From NCBI RefSeq assembly GCF_027924665.1, contig NZ_AP027043.1:4836001-4900000 (forward strand): a stretch of 64,000 nt of DNA. The letters run 5' to 3'. The notes under the pieces are model-generated. The model did no database searches and had not been told where the DNA came from. It was given only the letters and a program-made list of their open reading frames with translations. A program made the translations under genes and the position numbers. This document shows positions 35,859 to 43,993 of this stretch, piece after piece. Positions within the stretch are counted from its first letter, which is position 1. Every line of letters begins with the position of its first letter. The stretch comes from Flavobacterium sp. GSB-24. GTDB taxonomy: Bacteria > Bacteroidota > Bacteroidia > Flavobacteriales > Flavobacteriaceae.

Positions 35859-37613
35859 ATGAAAGCAAAAGCATTCGATACAGGATTATTCAAACGAATT
35901 TTAAAATATACAAAGCCTTATAAATGGCGTTACTACGGTGTAATTATTTTCGCCGTATCGCTGTCTATTTTCGCCGCACTCCGCCCCTATTTACTTAAAG
36001 AAACCGTAGATGGATATATCAAAACCCATGACAAGACGGGATTATTGATGTATATCATTTTGATGGGTGTAGTTTTATTAATGGAAGTTTTCTCGCAGTT
36101 TTACTTTGTATATTGGGCGAACTGGCTCGGTCAAGACATTGTTAAGGACATTCGAACAAAACTTTTTAAACACATTTTGAGTTTCAGAATGAAGTATTTT
36201 GATTTGGTTCCGGTTGGCCAGTTGGTTACTCGAGCCGTTTCAGACATTGAATCGATTGCCCGTATTTTCAGTCAAGGTTTATTTATGATTATAAGCGACT
36301 TGATGAAAATGTTTGTCGTACTTATTTTTATGTTTTACATGAACTGGAAGCTGACTTGGATTGTGGTTCTTGCCATGCCTATTTTGGTTTTCATTACTAG
36401 AATATTTCAACGTAAAATGCAGGTGGCTTTTGAAGAAGTGAGAACTCAGATTGCGAACATGAATTCTTTTGTACAGGAACGCGTAACGGGAATGAAAATC
36501 GTTCAGCTTTTTAACCGTGAAAAAATCGAAGCCGAAAACTTCAAAGACATCAACAATAAACATCGCGTTGCTTGGATCAAAACGATTTTATACAACTCGA
36601 TCTTCTTCCCTATTGCTGATATTATTTCATCTATCACTTTGGGATTAGTTGTGGTTTACGGCGGTTTTAGAATCTTGAACGGAGATCATTTTACCACTTT
36701 TGGAGATTTGTTTTCGTATACAATGTTCATTGGAATGCTCTTTAATCCATTAAGACAAATTGCAGATAAATTCAATGAGATGCAGTTGGGAATGATTGCA
36801 GCCAATCGTGTTTTTGATATTATAGATACACAAGATCATATTCAGGATACTGGAAAAATTGAAGCGCCAGTTTTTAACGGAAGCATAGAATTTGAAGCGG
36901 TGCGTTTTAGTTATATTCCCGAGGAAGAAGTTATAAAAGGAATTGATTTATCTGTTGCTGCGGGACAAACAGTAGCCATTGTAGGTTCTACAGGTGCAGG
37001 AAAATCTACTATAATCAATCTGTTGAATCGTTTTTACGAAATTAACAGCGGAACAATCTCTATTGACGACGAAAATATCGAGAACTATACGTTGGCTTCA
37101 CTTCGAAAACAAATCGCAGTGGTTTTACAAGATGTATTTTTGTTTGCCGATACTATTTACAATAACATCACTTTACATAATCCAGAAATTACCCGCGATC
37201 AAGTAATTGATGCCGCGAAGAAAATTGGCGTTCATGATTTTATTATGAATCTGCCCGATAATTATGATTTTGATGTAAAAGAGCGAGGCGTAATGCTGTC
37301 GTCTGGACAAAGACAATTGATTGCTTTTTTACGTTCGTATGTAAGCAATCCAAGTATTTTGATTTTAGACGAAGCAACTTCTTCTATAGATACCTATTCT
37401 GAAGAATTGATTCAGCGTGCAACTGAAACAATTACAAAAGGAAGAACTTCTATTATTATTGCCCACCGATTGGCAACAATTGTAAATGCAGATAAGATTG
37501 TAGTGATGGACAAAGGACTAATTGTTGAACAAGGAACGCATCAGGAATTATTGCACAAAACTGATGGTTATTATAAAAACCTGTACGATTCGCAATTTTC
37601 AGTAGCTAATTAA
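35859..37613 (+). CDS. MsbA-like ABC exporter, fused permease and ATPase
   Basis: 584 residues. Six spans in residues 20-310 form the type-1 exporter domain. The ATPase has Walker A GSTGAGKS at 376-383, Q-loop VVLQDVFLF, signature LSSGQRQ, Walker B ILILDEATSS and the H-loop IIAHRLAT. It acts as a homodimer or with a partner half-transporter. MsbA-type lipid flippase or multidrug exporter are both possible; no substrate gene is adjacent. Confidence 0.93.
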   Translation: MKAKAFDTGLFKRILKYTKPYKWRYYGVIIFAVSLSIFAALRPYLLKETVDGYIKTHDKTGLLMYIILMGVVLLMEVFSQFYFVYWANWLGQDIVKDIRTKLFKHILSFRMKYFDLVPVGQLVTRAVSDIESIARIFSQGLFMIISDLMKMFVVLIFMFYMNWKLTWIVVLAMPILVFITRIFQRKMQVAFEEVRTQIANMNSFVQERVTGMKIVQLFNREKIEAENFKDINNKHRVAWIKTILYNSIFFPIADIISSITLGLVVVYGGFRILNGDHFTTFGDLFSYTMFIGMLFNPLRQIADKFNEMQLGMIAANRVFDIIDTQDHIQDTGKIEAPVFNGSIEFEAVRFSYIPEEEVIKGIDLSVAAGQTVAIVGSTGAGKSTIINLLNRFYEINSGTISIDDENIENYTLASLRKQIAVVLQDVFLFADTIYNNITLHNPEITRDQVIDAAKKIGVHDFIMNLPDNYDFDVKERGVMLSSGQRQLIAFLRSYVSNPSILILDEATSSIDTYSEELIQRATETITKGRTSIIIAHRLATIVNADKIVVMDKGLIVEQGTHQELLHKTDGYYKNLYDSQFSVAN

Positions 37614-37730
37614 CTCTGCAAAAATTCTATATCTTTTATTTTCAAATTCTTACAGATAATTTAAATACTAAAAACAGGATTATTAATTATATTTTGGGCA
37701 AAATAAATTAACACACCCCAATAATATTAC

Positions 37731-37761
37731 TTGTTTTCTTACAAATAAATAAGTAAGTTTG
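37731..37761 (+). promoter_or_regulatory. Promoter of ubiquitin gene 1
   Basis: TTG at 37731-37733, 20-base spacer and TAAGTTTG at 37754-37761, a full match to the flavobacterial consensus. The same layout and spacer length precede the second ubiquitin gene. Confidence 0.75.
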
Positions 37762-37789
37762 AAATGAATAATAATTTTCAAAAAAACTT

Positions 37790-38083
37790 ATGAAAAAAAA
37801 ATTACTTTTTATCGTTTTATTTCTAGCCTTTTCGGCTAATGCATTCTCAATGCAAATTATTATAAGAGTTGTTGGTTCTCTACAAACTATAACTCTTGAG
37901 GTGGAAAGTTCTGATACTATTGAGAATATTAAGTTTAAGATACAAGATAAAGCAGGAATTCATCCTGATTGTATAAGGCTTATATTTGCAGGAAAACAAC
38001 TTGAAGACGGCAGAACATTATCTGATTATAACATTCAAAAAGATTCCTTTATACATCTAGTTATAGGTTATCCATGCAATTAA
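37790..38083 (+). CDS. Secreted ubiquitin 1
   Basis: 97 residues. Signal peptide 1-20 ends ANAFS, so cleavage leaves Met21 as the exact first residue of a ubiquitin domain (MQIIIRV). By my alignment about 52 of 76 ubiquitin positions are identical, including an unbroken match over ubiquitin residues 42-63. Lys27, 29, 33, 48 and 63, Ile44, His68 and Val70 are kept; Lys6 is Arg and Lys11 is not kept. One residue is added in the first beta hairpin. The tail reads IGYPCN instead of the RLRGG needed for conjugation. Bacteroides fragilis is known to have a secreted ubiquitin (BfUbb). Acquisition from a eukaryote is likely. Confidence 0.95.
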   Translation: MKKKLLFIVLFLAFSANAFSMQIIIRVVGSLQTITLEVESSDTIENIKFKIQDKAGIHPDCIRLIFAGKQLEDGRTLSDYNIQKDSFIHLVIGYPCN

Positions 38084-38141
38084 TTGTTTCTTAAAGAAGT
38101 AGCAAAAAAACACTTTTAAAAAAATGTGTAAGATTAAAAAT

Positions 38142-38178
38142 AAAAGGGTTTGGCTTTTTTTAAAGTTGAACCCTTTTT
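38142..38178 (+). terminator. Terminator of ubiquitin gene 1
   Basis: AAAAGGGTTTGGCTTT pairs imperfectly with AAAGTTGAACCCTTTT and is followed by T. The same stem, better paired, ends the second ubiquitin gene. Confidence 0.75.
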
Positions 38179-38366
38179 TCATACGACCTTAGAATTGATT
38201 TTAAATGTTTCTCTATCTAAATCTGATTGAATTTTAATAGCTAATTAGCTTTAAGAAATGACTTACATCTTTAACTCTCAAAATCTTACAAACACTTAAA
38301 CACTAAAAATACAATCATTCATTATATTTAAGGCAAAATGAATTTAGCATAACTCAACAATACAAC

Positions 38367-38397
38367 TTGTATTCTTACAAATAAATAAGTATGTTTG
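38367..38397 (+). promoter_or_regulatory. Promoter of ubiquitin gene 2
   Basis: TTG at 38367-38369, 20-base spacer, TATGTTTG at 38390-38397. The surrounding bases closely match those before gene 1 (for example TTCTTACAAATAAATAAGTA), so the promoter was duplicated with the gene. Confidence 0.75.
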
Positions 38398-38427
38398 AAA
38401 AATAAATAATCATTTTTAAAAAATACC

Positions 38428-38724
38428 ATGAGAAAAAAATTACTTATTACCGTTTTATTTCTAGCCTTTTCGATTAATGCATTCTCAATGCAAATTTTTG
38501 TAAGAGTTGTGGGTAGTGGAAAAACTATAACCGTTGAGATGGAAAGTTCTGATACTATTGATAATCTTAAGGCTAAAATATTCGAGAAAGAAGGAATTCC
38601 AGTAGAATGCCAAAGAATTATATTTGGAGGAATACAACTTGAAGACAGCAGGACATTATCTGATTATAATATTCAAAAAGACTACTCTGTACATCTCGTT
38701 ATTAGTAATCCATGTAATAAATAA
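38428..38724 (+). CDS. Secreted ubiquitin 2 (tandem paralogue)
   Basis: 98 residues, with a signal peptide (1-20, ends INAFS) almost identical to copy 1 and mature start MQIFVRVVG. About 48 of 76 ubiquitin positions are identical by my alignment, including ubiquitin residues 54-63. Lys27, 29, 33 and 63 are kept but Lys48 is Ile, Gly53 is Ser, and the tail is ISNPCNK without Gly-Gly. Residues at the beta1-beta2 turn (SGKTIT) are closer to ubiquitin than in copy 1, while other parts are more diverged, so the paralogues have drifted in different places. The single Cys near the C-terminus is kept in both. Confidence 0.95.
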   Translation: MRKKLLITVLFLAFSINAFSMQIFVRVVGSGKTITVEMESSDTIDNLKAKIFEKEGIPVECQRIIFGGIQLEDSRTLSDYNIQKDYSVHLVISNPCNK

Positions 38725-39114
38725 TTTTTGTAAAGAAGATAACCATGTGTTTAGAAAACATTTAAAATAAATTCTAAATACACTTATTACAATAAAAGGG
38801 TCTAACTTTAACTAAAGTCAGACCCTTTTTTCACATATAACTTTACTTAATTGCATTGTTAAAGGTTAAGCAAACTGGATAGATTCATAACTTAATGACC
38901 TTTTATCTTAAATTTCACACTACACTCAAAATTAAAAAACTACATAATTCACAATTTGTGATTTAAAATCCGATTAAAAACTGTCGAAATCGCTTTAAAA
39001 CGTTAAATTAGCGTTATAGAAATCATAAAATTGATCTTTCATAATCAACAACATAGCGGTAATTTTTCGTTTATTATTTATCTTTGAGAATATAGAAATC
39101 AAATGTAAAAGAAA
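38725..39114. other. Gap after ubiquitin 2
   Basis: This 390-base gap holds the terminator at 38794-38830 and a -7-like TATCTTTG at 39079-39086 for the next gene. Between them I see only AT-rich sequence with no coding signal. Confidence 0.6.
38794..38830 (+). terminator. Terminator of ubiquitin gene 2
   Basis: AAAAGGGTCTAACTTT pairs with AAAGTCAGACCCTTTT, 4-base loop, followed by T. Confidence 0.9.
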
Positions 39115-39699
39115 ATGCCACAAAATAGATTTTATCCGAACGAACAGTTTAAAGAAATAGAAATAAATGCCTCATTACAATTAAGATATGCAATTTCAAA
39201 CAGAGGAAGACTTATAAGTTTTACTGATGAAATTGAAAACGGACGCATCCTGAAAGGCGGATTAAGCGATGGATATCCAACCTTCCGTTTTAAGGTTAAA
39301 AAAGACGATAAAATCGTAAACAAATATCTCTTCCTATACAAATTAGTAGCCCAATATTTTATTCCGAAAGATTCCGAAGATCAAACGTATGTTCTGCATT
39401 TAGATTACAACAGAGCAAATGATGATGTAAGCAATTTACGCTGGGCAACCAAGCAGGAAATGATGGCGCACAGCCGTAAAAGTCCGAGAGTTATCCAAGC
39501 CAAAAAGAATCTAATCGAACACAATCTTAAAGCCGACGGACGAAAATTAACAACAACGAAAGTCATGTTAATCAAAAAAATTCTTGCGCGCCCAGAACAA
39601 AAAACGCGTCTTAAAATGATTGCCAAACAATTCGGAGTAAGCGAAATGCAGATTAGAAGAATTGCCAGCGGAGAAAACTGGGGACACGTTAAGATTTAA
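39115..39699 (+). CDS. NUMOD4/HNH-like protein with C-terminal helix-turn-helix
   Basis: 194 residues. The N-terminal part (YAISNRGRLISFTDEIENGRILKGG, then YLFLYKLVAQYFIP) matches the NUMOD4-type domain of homing endonucleases. HLDYNRANDDVSNLRWATKQEM aligns with an HNH core, but the usual D-H-x-N is replaced by L-H-L-D-Y-N, so nuclease activity is doubtful. The end (IAKQFGVSEMQIRRIASGENWGHV) is a helix-turn-helix like NUMOD1. A DNA-binding role is likely. It may be a domesticated homing-endonuclease relative; I see no intron or mobile element around it. Confidence 0.75.
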   Translation: MPQNRFYPNEQFKEIEINASLQLRYAISNRGRLISFTDEIENGRILKGGLSDGYPTFRFKVKKDDKIVNKYLFLYKLVAQYFIPKDSEDQTYVLHLDYNRANDDVSNLRWATKQEMMAHSRKSPRVIQAKKNLIEHNLKADGRKLTTTKVMLIKKILARPEQKTRLKMIAKQFGVSEMQIRRIASGENWGHVKI

Positions 39700-39790
39700 T
39701 GGTTAATGGTTGATAGTTAATGGTTGATGGTTGATTATTAATTGTTTGATGTTACTTCAAAATTAACAACTAACAATTAACAATTAACAA
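39697..39790. repeat. Mirror-image heptad arrays after the NUMOD4-like gene
   Basis: Seven plus-sense units from 39697 (TAATGGT, TAATGGT, TGATAGT, TAATGGT, TGATGGT, TGATTAT, TAATTGT), then four opposite-sense units from 39761 (AATTAAC, AACTAAC, AATTAAC, AATTAAC). The first array starts at the stop codon. Confidence 0.9.
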
Positions 39791-39837
39791 GGAAGTCGAA
39801 GCCACGCAAAGAATTCCACATGAAATTTAAAATTATA

Positions 39838-39904
39838 ATAGCCACAGATTACACAGATTAATACTGATTTTAAAATCTTTTTAATCCTAACAATCTGTGG
39901 CTAT
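39838..39904. repeat. Inverted repeat with 13-bp perfect arms
   Basis: ATAGCCACAGATT (39838-39850) and AATCTGTGGCTAT (39892-39904) flank 41 AT-rich bases. The rest of the 489-base gap before lpdA (39700-40188) holds heptad arrays (39697-39790, 39983-40010), a part copy of the 25-bp repeat at 39792-39803, and no evident gene. Confidence 0.7.
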
Positions 39905-39982
39905 ATTATTTTTGACATTGATATTTGACATTGGTATTGGTATCGATAAATTTTCAGATTTAACTTCTAAATGTCAATTTTC

Positions 39983-40010
39983 AGTTCATAATTCACAATT
40001 TACAATTAAC
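39983..40010. repeat. Short heptad array
   Basis: AGTTCAT, AATTCAC, AATTTAC, AATTAAC in exact 7-base register. Confidence 0.75.
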
Positions 40011-40188
40011 AATTCCTTCAGTTTCTGTGAAAAGACCAAAATCTGTGTTGCTAAAAACAAATTTTCGAACGTTGATTTAAAATAAATCATTAAATTCGCA
40101 AGCACAAATAACAAAAGAATAATAATCGAAAAATGAGTTTCGGAAATATAAACTTCATTTTCGGTAGTTAATATTAAAAACCAAAAAA

Positions 40189-41577
40189 ATGAAATACGAC
40201 GTTATTGTTTTAGGAAGTGGTCCTGGCGGATATGTTACAGCAATTAGAGCTTCACAATTAGGCTTTAAAGTAGCTGTAGTTGAAAAAGAAAATCTTGGTG
40301 GTGTATGTTTAAACTGGGGATGTATCCCAACTAAAGCATTACTAAAATCGGCTCAGGTTTTTGATTATTTAAAACACGCTTCTGATTACGGATTGAAAGT
40401 TTCAGAATTTGACAAAGATTTCCCAGCAGTAATTCAACGCAGCCGTGGTGTTGCTGAAGGAATGAGCAAAGGAGTTCAATTCTTAATGAAAAAAAACAAA
40501 ATTGACGTTATTGAAGGTTTTGGAAAACTAAAACCAGGAAAAAAACTTGACGTTACTGATAAAGATAATAAAGTTACAGAATACAGCGCTGACCACATTA
40601 TCATCGCTACTGGAGCTCGCTCTCGTGAGTTACCAAACTTACCTCAAGATGGTGTAAAAGTAATAGGATACCGTCAGGCAATGTCATTGCCAACACAGCC
40701 AAAATCTATGATCATTGTTGGTTCTGGAGCAATTGGAGTTGAGTTCGCTCACTTCTACAACTCAATGGGAACAGATGTTACAATCGTAGAATTTATGCCA
40801 AACGTAGTTCCTGTAGAAGACGAAGATATCTCAAAACAATTTGAGCGTTCATTGAAAAAAGCAGGAATTAAAGTTATGACTAACTCATCTGTTGAGCGTA
40901 TAGACACAACTGGTGCAGGAGTAAAAGCGTTTGTTAAAACTGCAAAAGGAGAAGAAGTTCTTGAAGCCGACATCGTACTTTCTGCTGTTGGAATCAAAAC
41001 AAACATTGAAAATATCGGATTAGAAGAAGTTGGTATTGCTGTTGACAGAGATAAAATCTTGGTAGACGCTTACAACGCAACTAACATTCCAGGATACTAC
41101 GCAATTGGAGACGTTACTCCAGGTCAGGCTTTAGCTCACGTAGCTTCTGCTGAGGGAATTAACTGTGTGGAAAAAATTAAAGGTCTTCACGTAGATCCTA
41201 TTGATTACGGAAACGTTCCAGGTTGTACTTATGCAACTCCTGAAATCGCTTCTGTAGGTTTAACAGAAAAACAAGCAAAAGAAAAAGGTTACGAATTAAA
41301 AATTGGTAAATTCCCATTCTCAGCTTCTGGAAAAGCAAAAGCTGCCGGAGCTGCAGACGGATTCGTAAAAGTAATTTTTGATGCTAAATACGGAGAATGG
41401 TTAGGATGCCACATGATTGGTGCTGGTGTTACAGATATGATTGCTGAAGCAGTTGTAGCTCGTAAACTAGAAACTACAGGTCATGAAATCCTTAAATCTA
41501 TCCACCCTCACCCAACAATGAGCGAGGCTGTTATGGAAGCTGTTGCAGATGCTTACGGCGAAGTAATTCACTTGTAA
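40189..41577 (+). CDS. lpdA: Dihydrolipoyl dehydrogenase
   Basis: 462 residues, normal length. FAD-binding loop LGSGPGGYVTAIRA at 8-21, redox disulfide Cys40/Cys45 in GGVCLNWGCIPTKA, NAD loop IIVGSGAIGVEFAHF, and the C-terminal active-site HPHPTMSE. It reoxidises dihydrolipoamide of the pyruvate and 2-oxoglutarate dehydrogenase complexes (E3) or of the glycine cleavage system. It stands alone with no E1/E2 genes beside it, so it may serve several complexes. Confidence 0.97.
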   Translation: MKYDVIVLGSGPGGYVTAIRASQLGFKVAVVEKENLGGVCLNWGCIPTKALLKSAQVFDYLKHASDYGLKVSEFDKDFPAVIQRSRGVAEGMSKGVQFLMKKNKIDVIEGFGKLKPGKKLDVTDKDNKVTEYSADHIIIATGARSRELPNLPQDGVKVIGYRQAMSLPTQPKSMIIVGSGAIGVEFAHFYNSMGTDVTIVEFMPNVVPVEDEDISKQFERSLKKAGIKVMTNSSVERIDTTGAGVKAFVKTAKGEEVLEADIVLSAVGIKTNIENIGLEEVGIAVDRDKILVDAYNATNIPGYYAIGDVTPGQALAHVASAEGINCVEKIKGLHVDPIDYGNVPGCTYATPEIASVGLTEKQAKEKGYELKIGKFPFSASGKAKAAGAADGFVKVIFDAKYGEWLGCHMIGAGVTDMIAEAVVARKLETTGHEILKSIHPHPTMSEAVMEAVADAYGEVIHL

Positions 41578-41615
41578 AAATATACCGTTTTACGGTTATA
41601 TATAATTTTCAATCT

Positions 41616-41651
41616 AAAAATCCGATTTGCGAAAGCGAGTCGGATTTTTTT
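41616..41651 (+). terminator. Terminator after lpdA (shared-stem family, member 1)
   Basis: AAAATCCGATTTGC, loop GAAA, GCGAGTCGGATTTT, then T. The same CCGATTT core recurs at 44970, 45809 and 46445. Confidence 0.9.
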
Positions 41652-41828
41652 ATTGTTATATCCAATCAACAGCTTTGTTTGTCATTTCGAGGAACAAAGA
41701 ATGATAATACATTGTCTCAAAAATAAAGCCTTAAACTTTTATAAAGAAAAATTTGTTAAAAACTTGACATTAAAAAATTTTCTCATCGTCTTAAAATTCT
41801 TATTTTTATTATTTCTAAATAATTTTGC

Positions 41829-42779
41829 ATGAAATTACCATTTATAGAAATAATTGAAGCCACTACAATTGATCCCAATCTATTAATGTGGAAATATTAT
41901 GATGAAGACAAAGAAATCAAAAACGGAGCAAAATTAACCGTTAGAGAAAGTCAGCAGGCAATGTTACTAAATGAAGGACAGCTTGCAGATGTATTCTCAC
42001 CGGGACTTTACACCTTATCTACAGAAAACATTCCGATTCTGAGTAAACTAAAAGGCTGGAAATACGGATTTGAAAGTCCGTTTAAAGCTGACGTTTACTT
42101 TTTCAATACTCATCAATTTATCAATAACAAATGGGGAACTCCTGCTCCTATCCTATTAAATGATCCTCAGTTTGGGCAAATCAGGGTTCGCGCTTTTGGG
42201 AGTTTTGATATTAAGATTGTTGATGCTGCCAAATTCTTTCGTCAATATGCAGGAACATATCAACAGTTGACCATTTTTGAATTACAGAATCAATTAAGAG
42301 ATTTTGTTGCGCCAAAATTTGGTGAAGTTCTCGCAAATGAAAATATTACAATTACTGATGTTGCTGGAAATATTACCCAATTAGGTCAAAAAATAGAGCC
42401 TTATCTTAAACCTTATTTTCTACAATTGGGAATTGAATTAACGCAGTTTGTTATTACCAGCGTGACATTGCCAGAAGAAGTTACCGCTCATTACGATAAA
42501 ATCACCAATATGAATATGGTAACGGATATGGATAAGTTTACCAAATTTAACACCGCAACTGCTATTGGAGACAAAGGAACAGCGCTTCACGATGCAACAC
42601 AAAATGCACTGAGTATGGGAATTCTTTTAAACCAAATACAGCAGAATAAAGAAACTCCAAAACAAGAAACAGACGATCTGACTTCTAAACTTCAAAAACT
42701 CAAATCATTGTTTGATGCTGGTTTAATTGACGAAGCGGAATTTAAAACAAAGAAATCTGAACTATTAAGTCAACTGTAA
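41829..42779 (+). CDS. SPFH-domain protein with SHOCT tail (YdjI-like)
   Basis: 316 residues. Residues 1-240 are a band-7/SPFH domain of the virion-core-like (YdjI) type: VRESQQAMLLNEGQLADVFSPGLYTLSTENIPIL, then VRAFGSFDIKIVDAAKFF and LPEEVTAHYDKI. Residues 285-316 are a SHOCT motif (LQKLKSLFDAGLIDEAEFKTKKSELL). No membrane span is visible, so membrane contact would be peripheral. In Bacillus, YdjI works with YdjG, YdjH and PspA in membrane stress. The next gene starts on the last base of this stop codon. Confidence 0.88.
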   Translation: MKLPFIEIIEATTIDPNLLMWKYYDEDKEIKNGAKLTVRESQQAMLLNEGQLADVFSPGLYTLSTENIPILSKLKGWKYGFESPFKADVYFFNTHQFINNKWGTPAPILLNDPQFGQIRVRAFGSFDIKIVDAAKFFRQYAGTYQQLTIFELQNQLRDFVAPKFGEVLANENITITDVAGNITQLGQKIEPYLKPYFLQLGIELTQFVITSVTLPEEVTAHYDKITNMNMVTDMDKFTKFNTATAIGDKGTALHDATQNALSMGILLNQIQQNKETPKQETDDLTSKLQKLKSLFDAGLIDEAEFKTKKSELLSQL

Positions 42780-43021
42780 TGGAAGAAAAAAAAGTCAATT
42801 CATTTCTGGACAAACTTAAAGCAAACGCAAAAAAACAATCTAATTACGGCGGTGAATTAGAAATTACCCAAGCCCAAATGAATGTAAGGGATTGCCCAAA
42901 TTGCGGCGCTGGAAGAGCCAAACAAGATGGCGTAACACATTGCGCTTATTGCGGATTTGAGTTCATAACAGTACAACTTACAGACGGAGTTTACATTAAG
43001 AAAGAAGATAATTCAATTTAA
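42779..43021 (+). CDS. Small zinc-ribbon protein
   Basis: 80 residues. A zinc ribbon is formed by CPNCGAG and CAYCGFEF. The N-terminal 35 residues are charged and likely helical. ATG overlaps the SPFH gene stop by one base, so the two are translationally coupled and probably work together. No known family beyond the ribbon. Confidence 0.8.
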   Translation: MEEKKVNSFLDKLKANAKKQSNYGGELEITQAQMNVRDCPNCGAGRAKQDGVTHCAYCGFEFITVQLTDGVYIKKEDNSI

Positions 43022-43034
43022 AAAATCAAGATAA

Positions 43035-43970
43035 GTGTTCGGATTATTCAAGAAAGAAAAAGAAGAAAGTCTACCCGATTGGTATTGTGAACTTCAGGAA
43101 TCACAAGAAAGATGGTTTAATTTTTTAGAAAAATTGGAAACCAAAATGGAAGAGTTTGCAACGGCAGCAATTCCAGAACTAAAACAGATTTTAGAAGAAG
43201 ACGATGATCTTTATAAAAGAACTTTTCAGAAAGTTTATTCAGGTGTAAATGGGCAATTAAACAATATAAGAGAAAAAGCCAGAGACACTTTCGAAGAAAA
43301 AATATTGGATACTTACCAAAACATCAATTCGCAGGTTTCTGTTCTAAGTAAATATTACGGGTTAATTTCTGATTTTAGAACTGTTTGTTCCGATCGTTAT
43401 CATAGAGGTTTTGAAGACAAATATGAATATTGGAGAAAACAAATAGAAAAAACACAGGAGCGTGATCTTGAAATAGAATATCAGAAAATCTTAGATGAAT
43501 TTGAATCTATTAAAGATAAATTCAGCTGTAAACAATGCGGTGGAAATATCACAATCGAAAAAATCTTTTTAATCGAAACCTATATTTCATGTCCGTATTG
43601 CAAAACACAGAATACTTTTGCGCCAAGCACACAGGGAAGGAATTTACAACATATTGCACGGGGACTTGCCGAACAGAGAACTGCACATTTACAAGAGGCT
43701 TATGAAATTGAAAATGAAAAAGAACGTGCCTTATACAATCAGCGACATGAATTAAGTTTGAGCACAATACACGAAACAGACAAAAAAGTTTTGAGTGAAA
43801 TCAATGCGAAAATGGATGAACTGGAAGAACAAAGACAGTCTGCAATTCAAAATGCTCCAAAATTATATCATACTTATTTAAGAGCAATGTATGATGAGTG
43901 GAATAAAATTACCCCAGATTTGAAAGAACACAACGAAAAAATGTATCAAAATCAATTGAAATATAAATAG
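43035..43970 (+). CDS. Coiled-coil protein with central zinc ribbon
   Basis: 311 residues from a GTG start (MFGLFKKEKEE). Residues 20-165 and 205-305 are mostly helical and charged, and a zinc ribbon (CKQCGGN near 172 and CPYCKTQN near 192) lies between them. The long helices recall PspA-like or membrane-curvature proteins, but I see no clear PspA signature. Its place 13 bases after the zinc-ribbon gene suggests one complex with the SPFH protein. No family recognised. Confidence 0.78.
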   Translation: MFGLFKKEKEESLPDWYCELQESQERWFNFLEKLETKMEEFATAAIPELKQILEEDDDLYKRTFQKVYSGVNGQLNNIREKARDTFEEKILDTYQNINSQVSVLSKYYGLISDFRTVCSDRYHRGFEDKYEYWRKQIEKTQERDLEIEYQKILDEFESIKDKFSCKQCGGNITIEKIFLIETYISCPYCKTQNTFAPSTQGRNLQHIARGLAEQRTAHLQEAYEIENEKERALYNQRHELSLSTIHETDKKVLSEINAKMDELEEQRQSAIQNAPKLYHTYLRAMYDEWNKITPDLKEHNEKMYQNQLKYK

Positions 43971-43993
43971 TTATTAACCCTAAAAATCGACAA

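Noticed and set aside
37790..38724. Eukaryotic contamination as source of the ubiquitin genes
   Set aside because: Both have bacterial signal peptides, flavobacterial promoters and terminators, local base composition and no introns, and sit between bacterial genes.
38428..39699. Ubiquitin plus neighbour as a bacterial ubiquitin-like conjugation operon
   Set aside because: No E1, E2 or JAB-type peptidase gene lies nearby, the ubiquitins lack Gly-Gly, and they are exported. The MoeB/MoaD pair at 4312-5637 belongs to Moco synthesis.
39697..40010. Heptad arrays as a CRISPR array
   Set aside because: The units are 7 bases and contiguous without unique spacers, and no cas genes are in the window.
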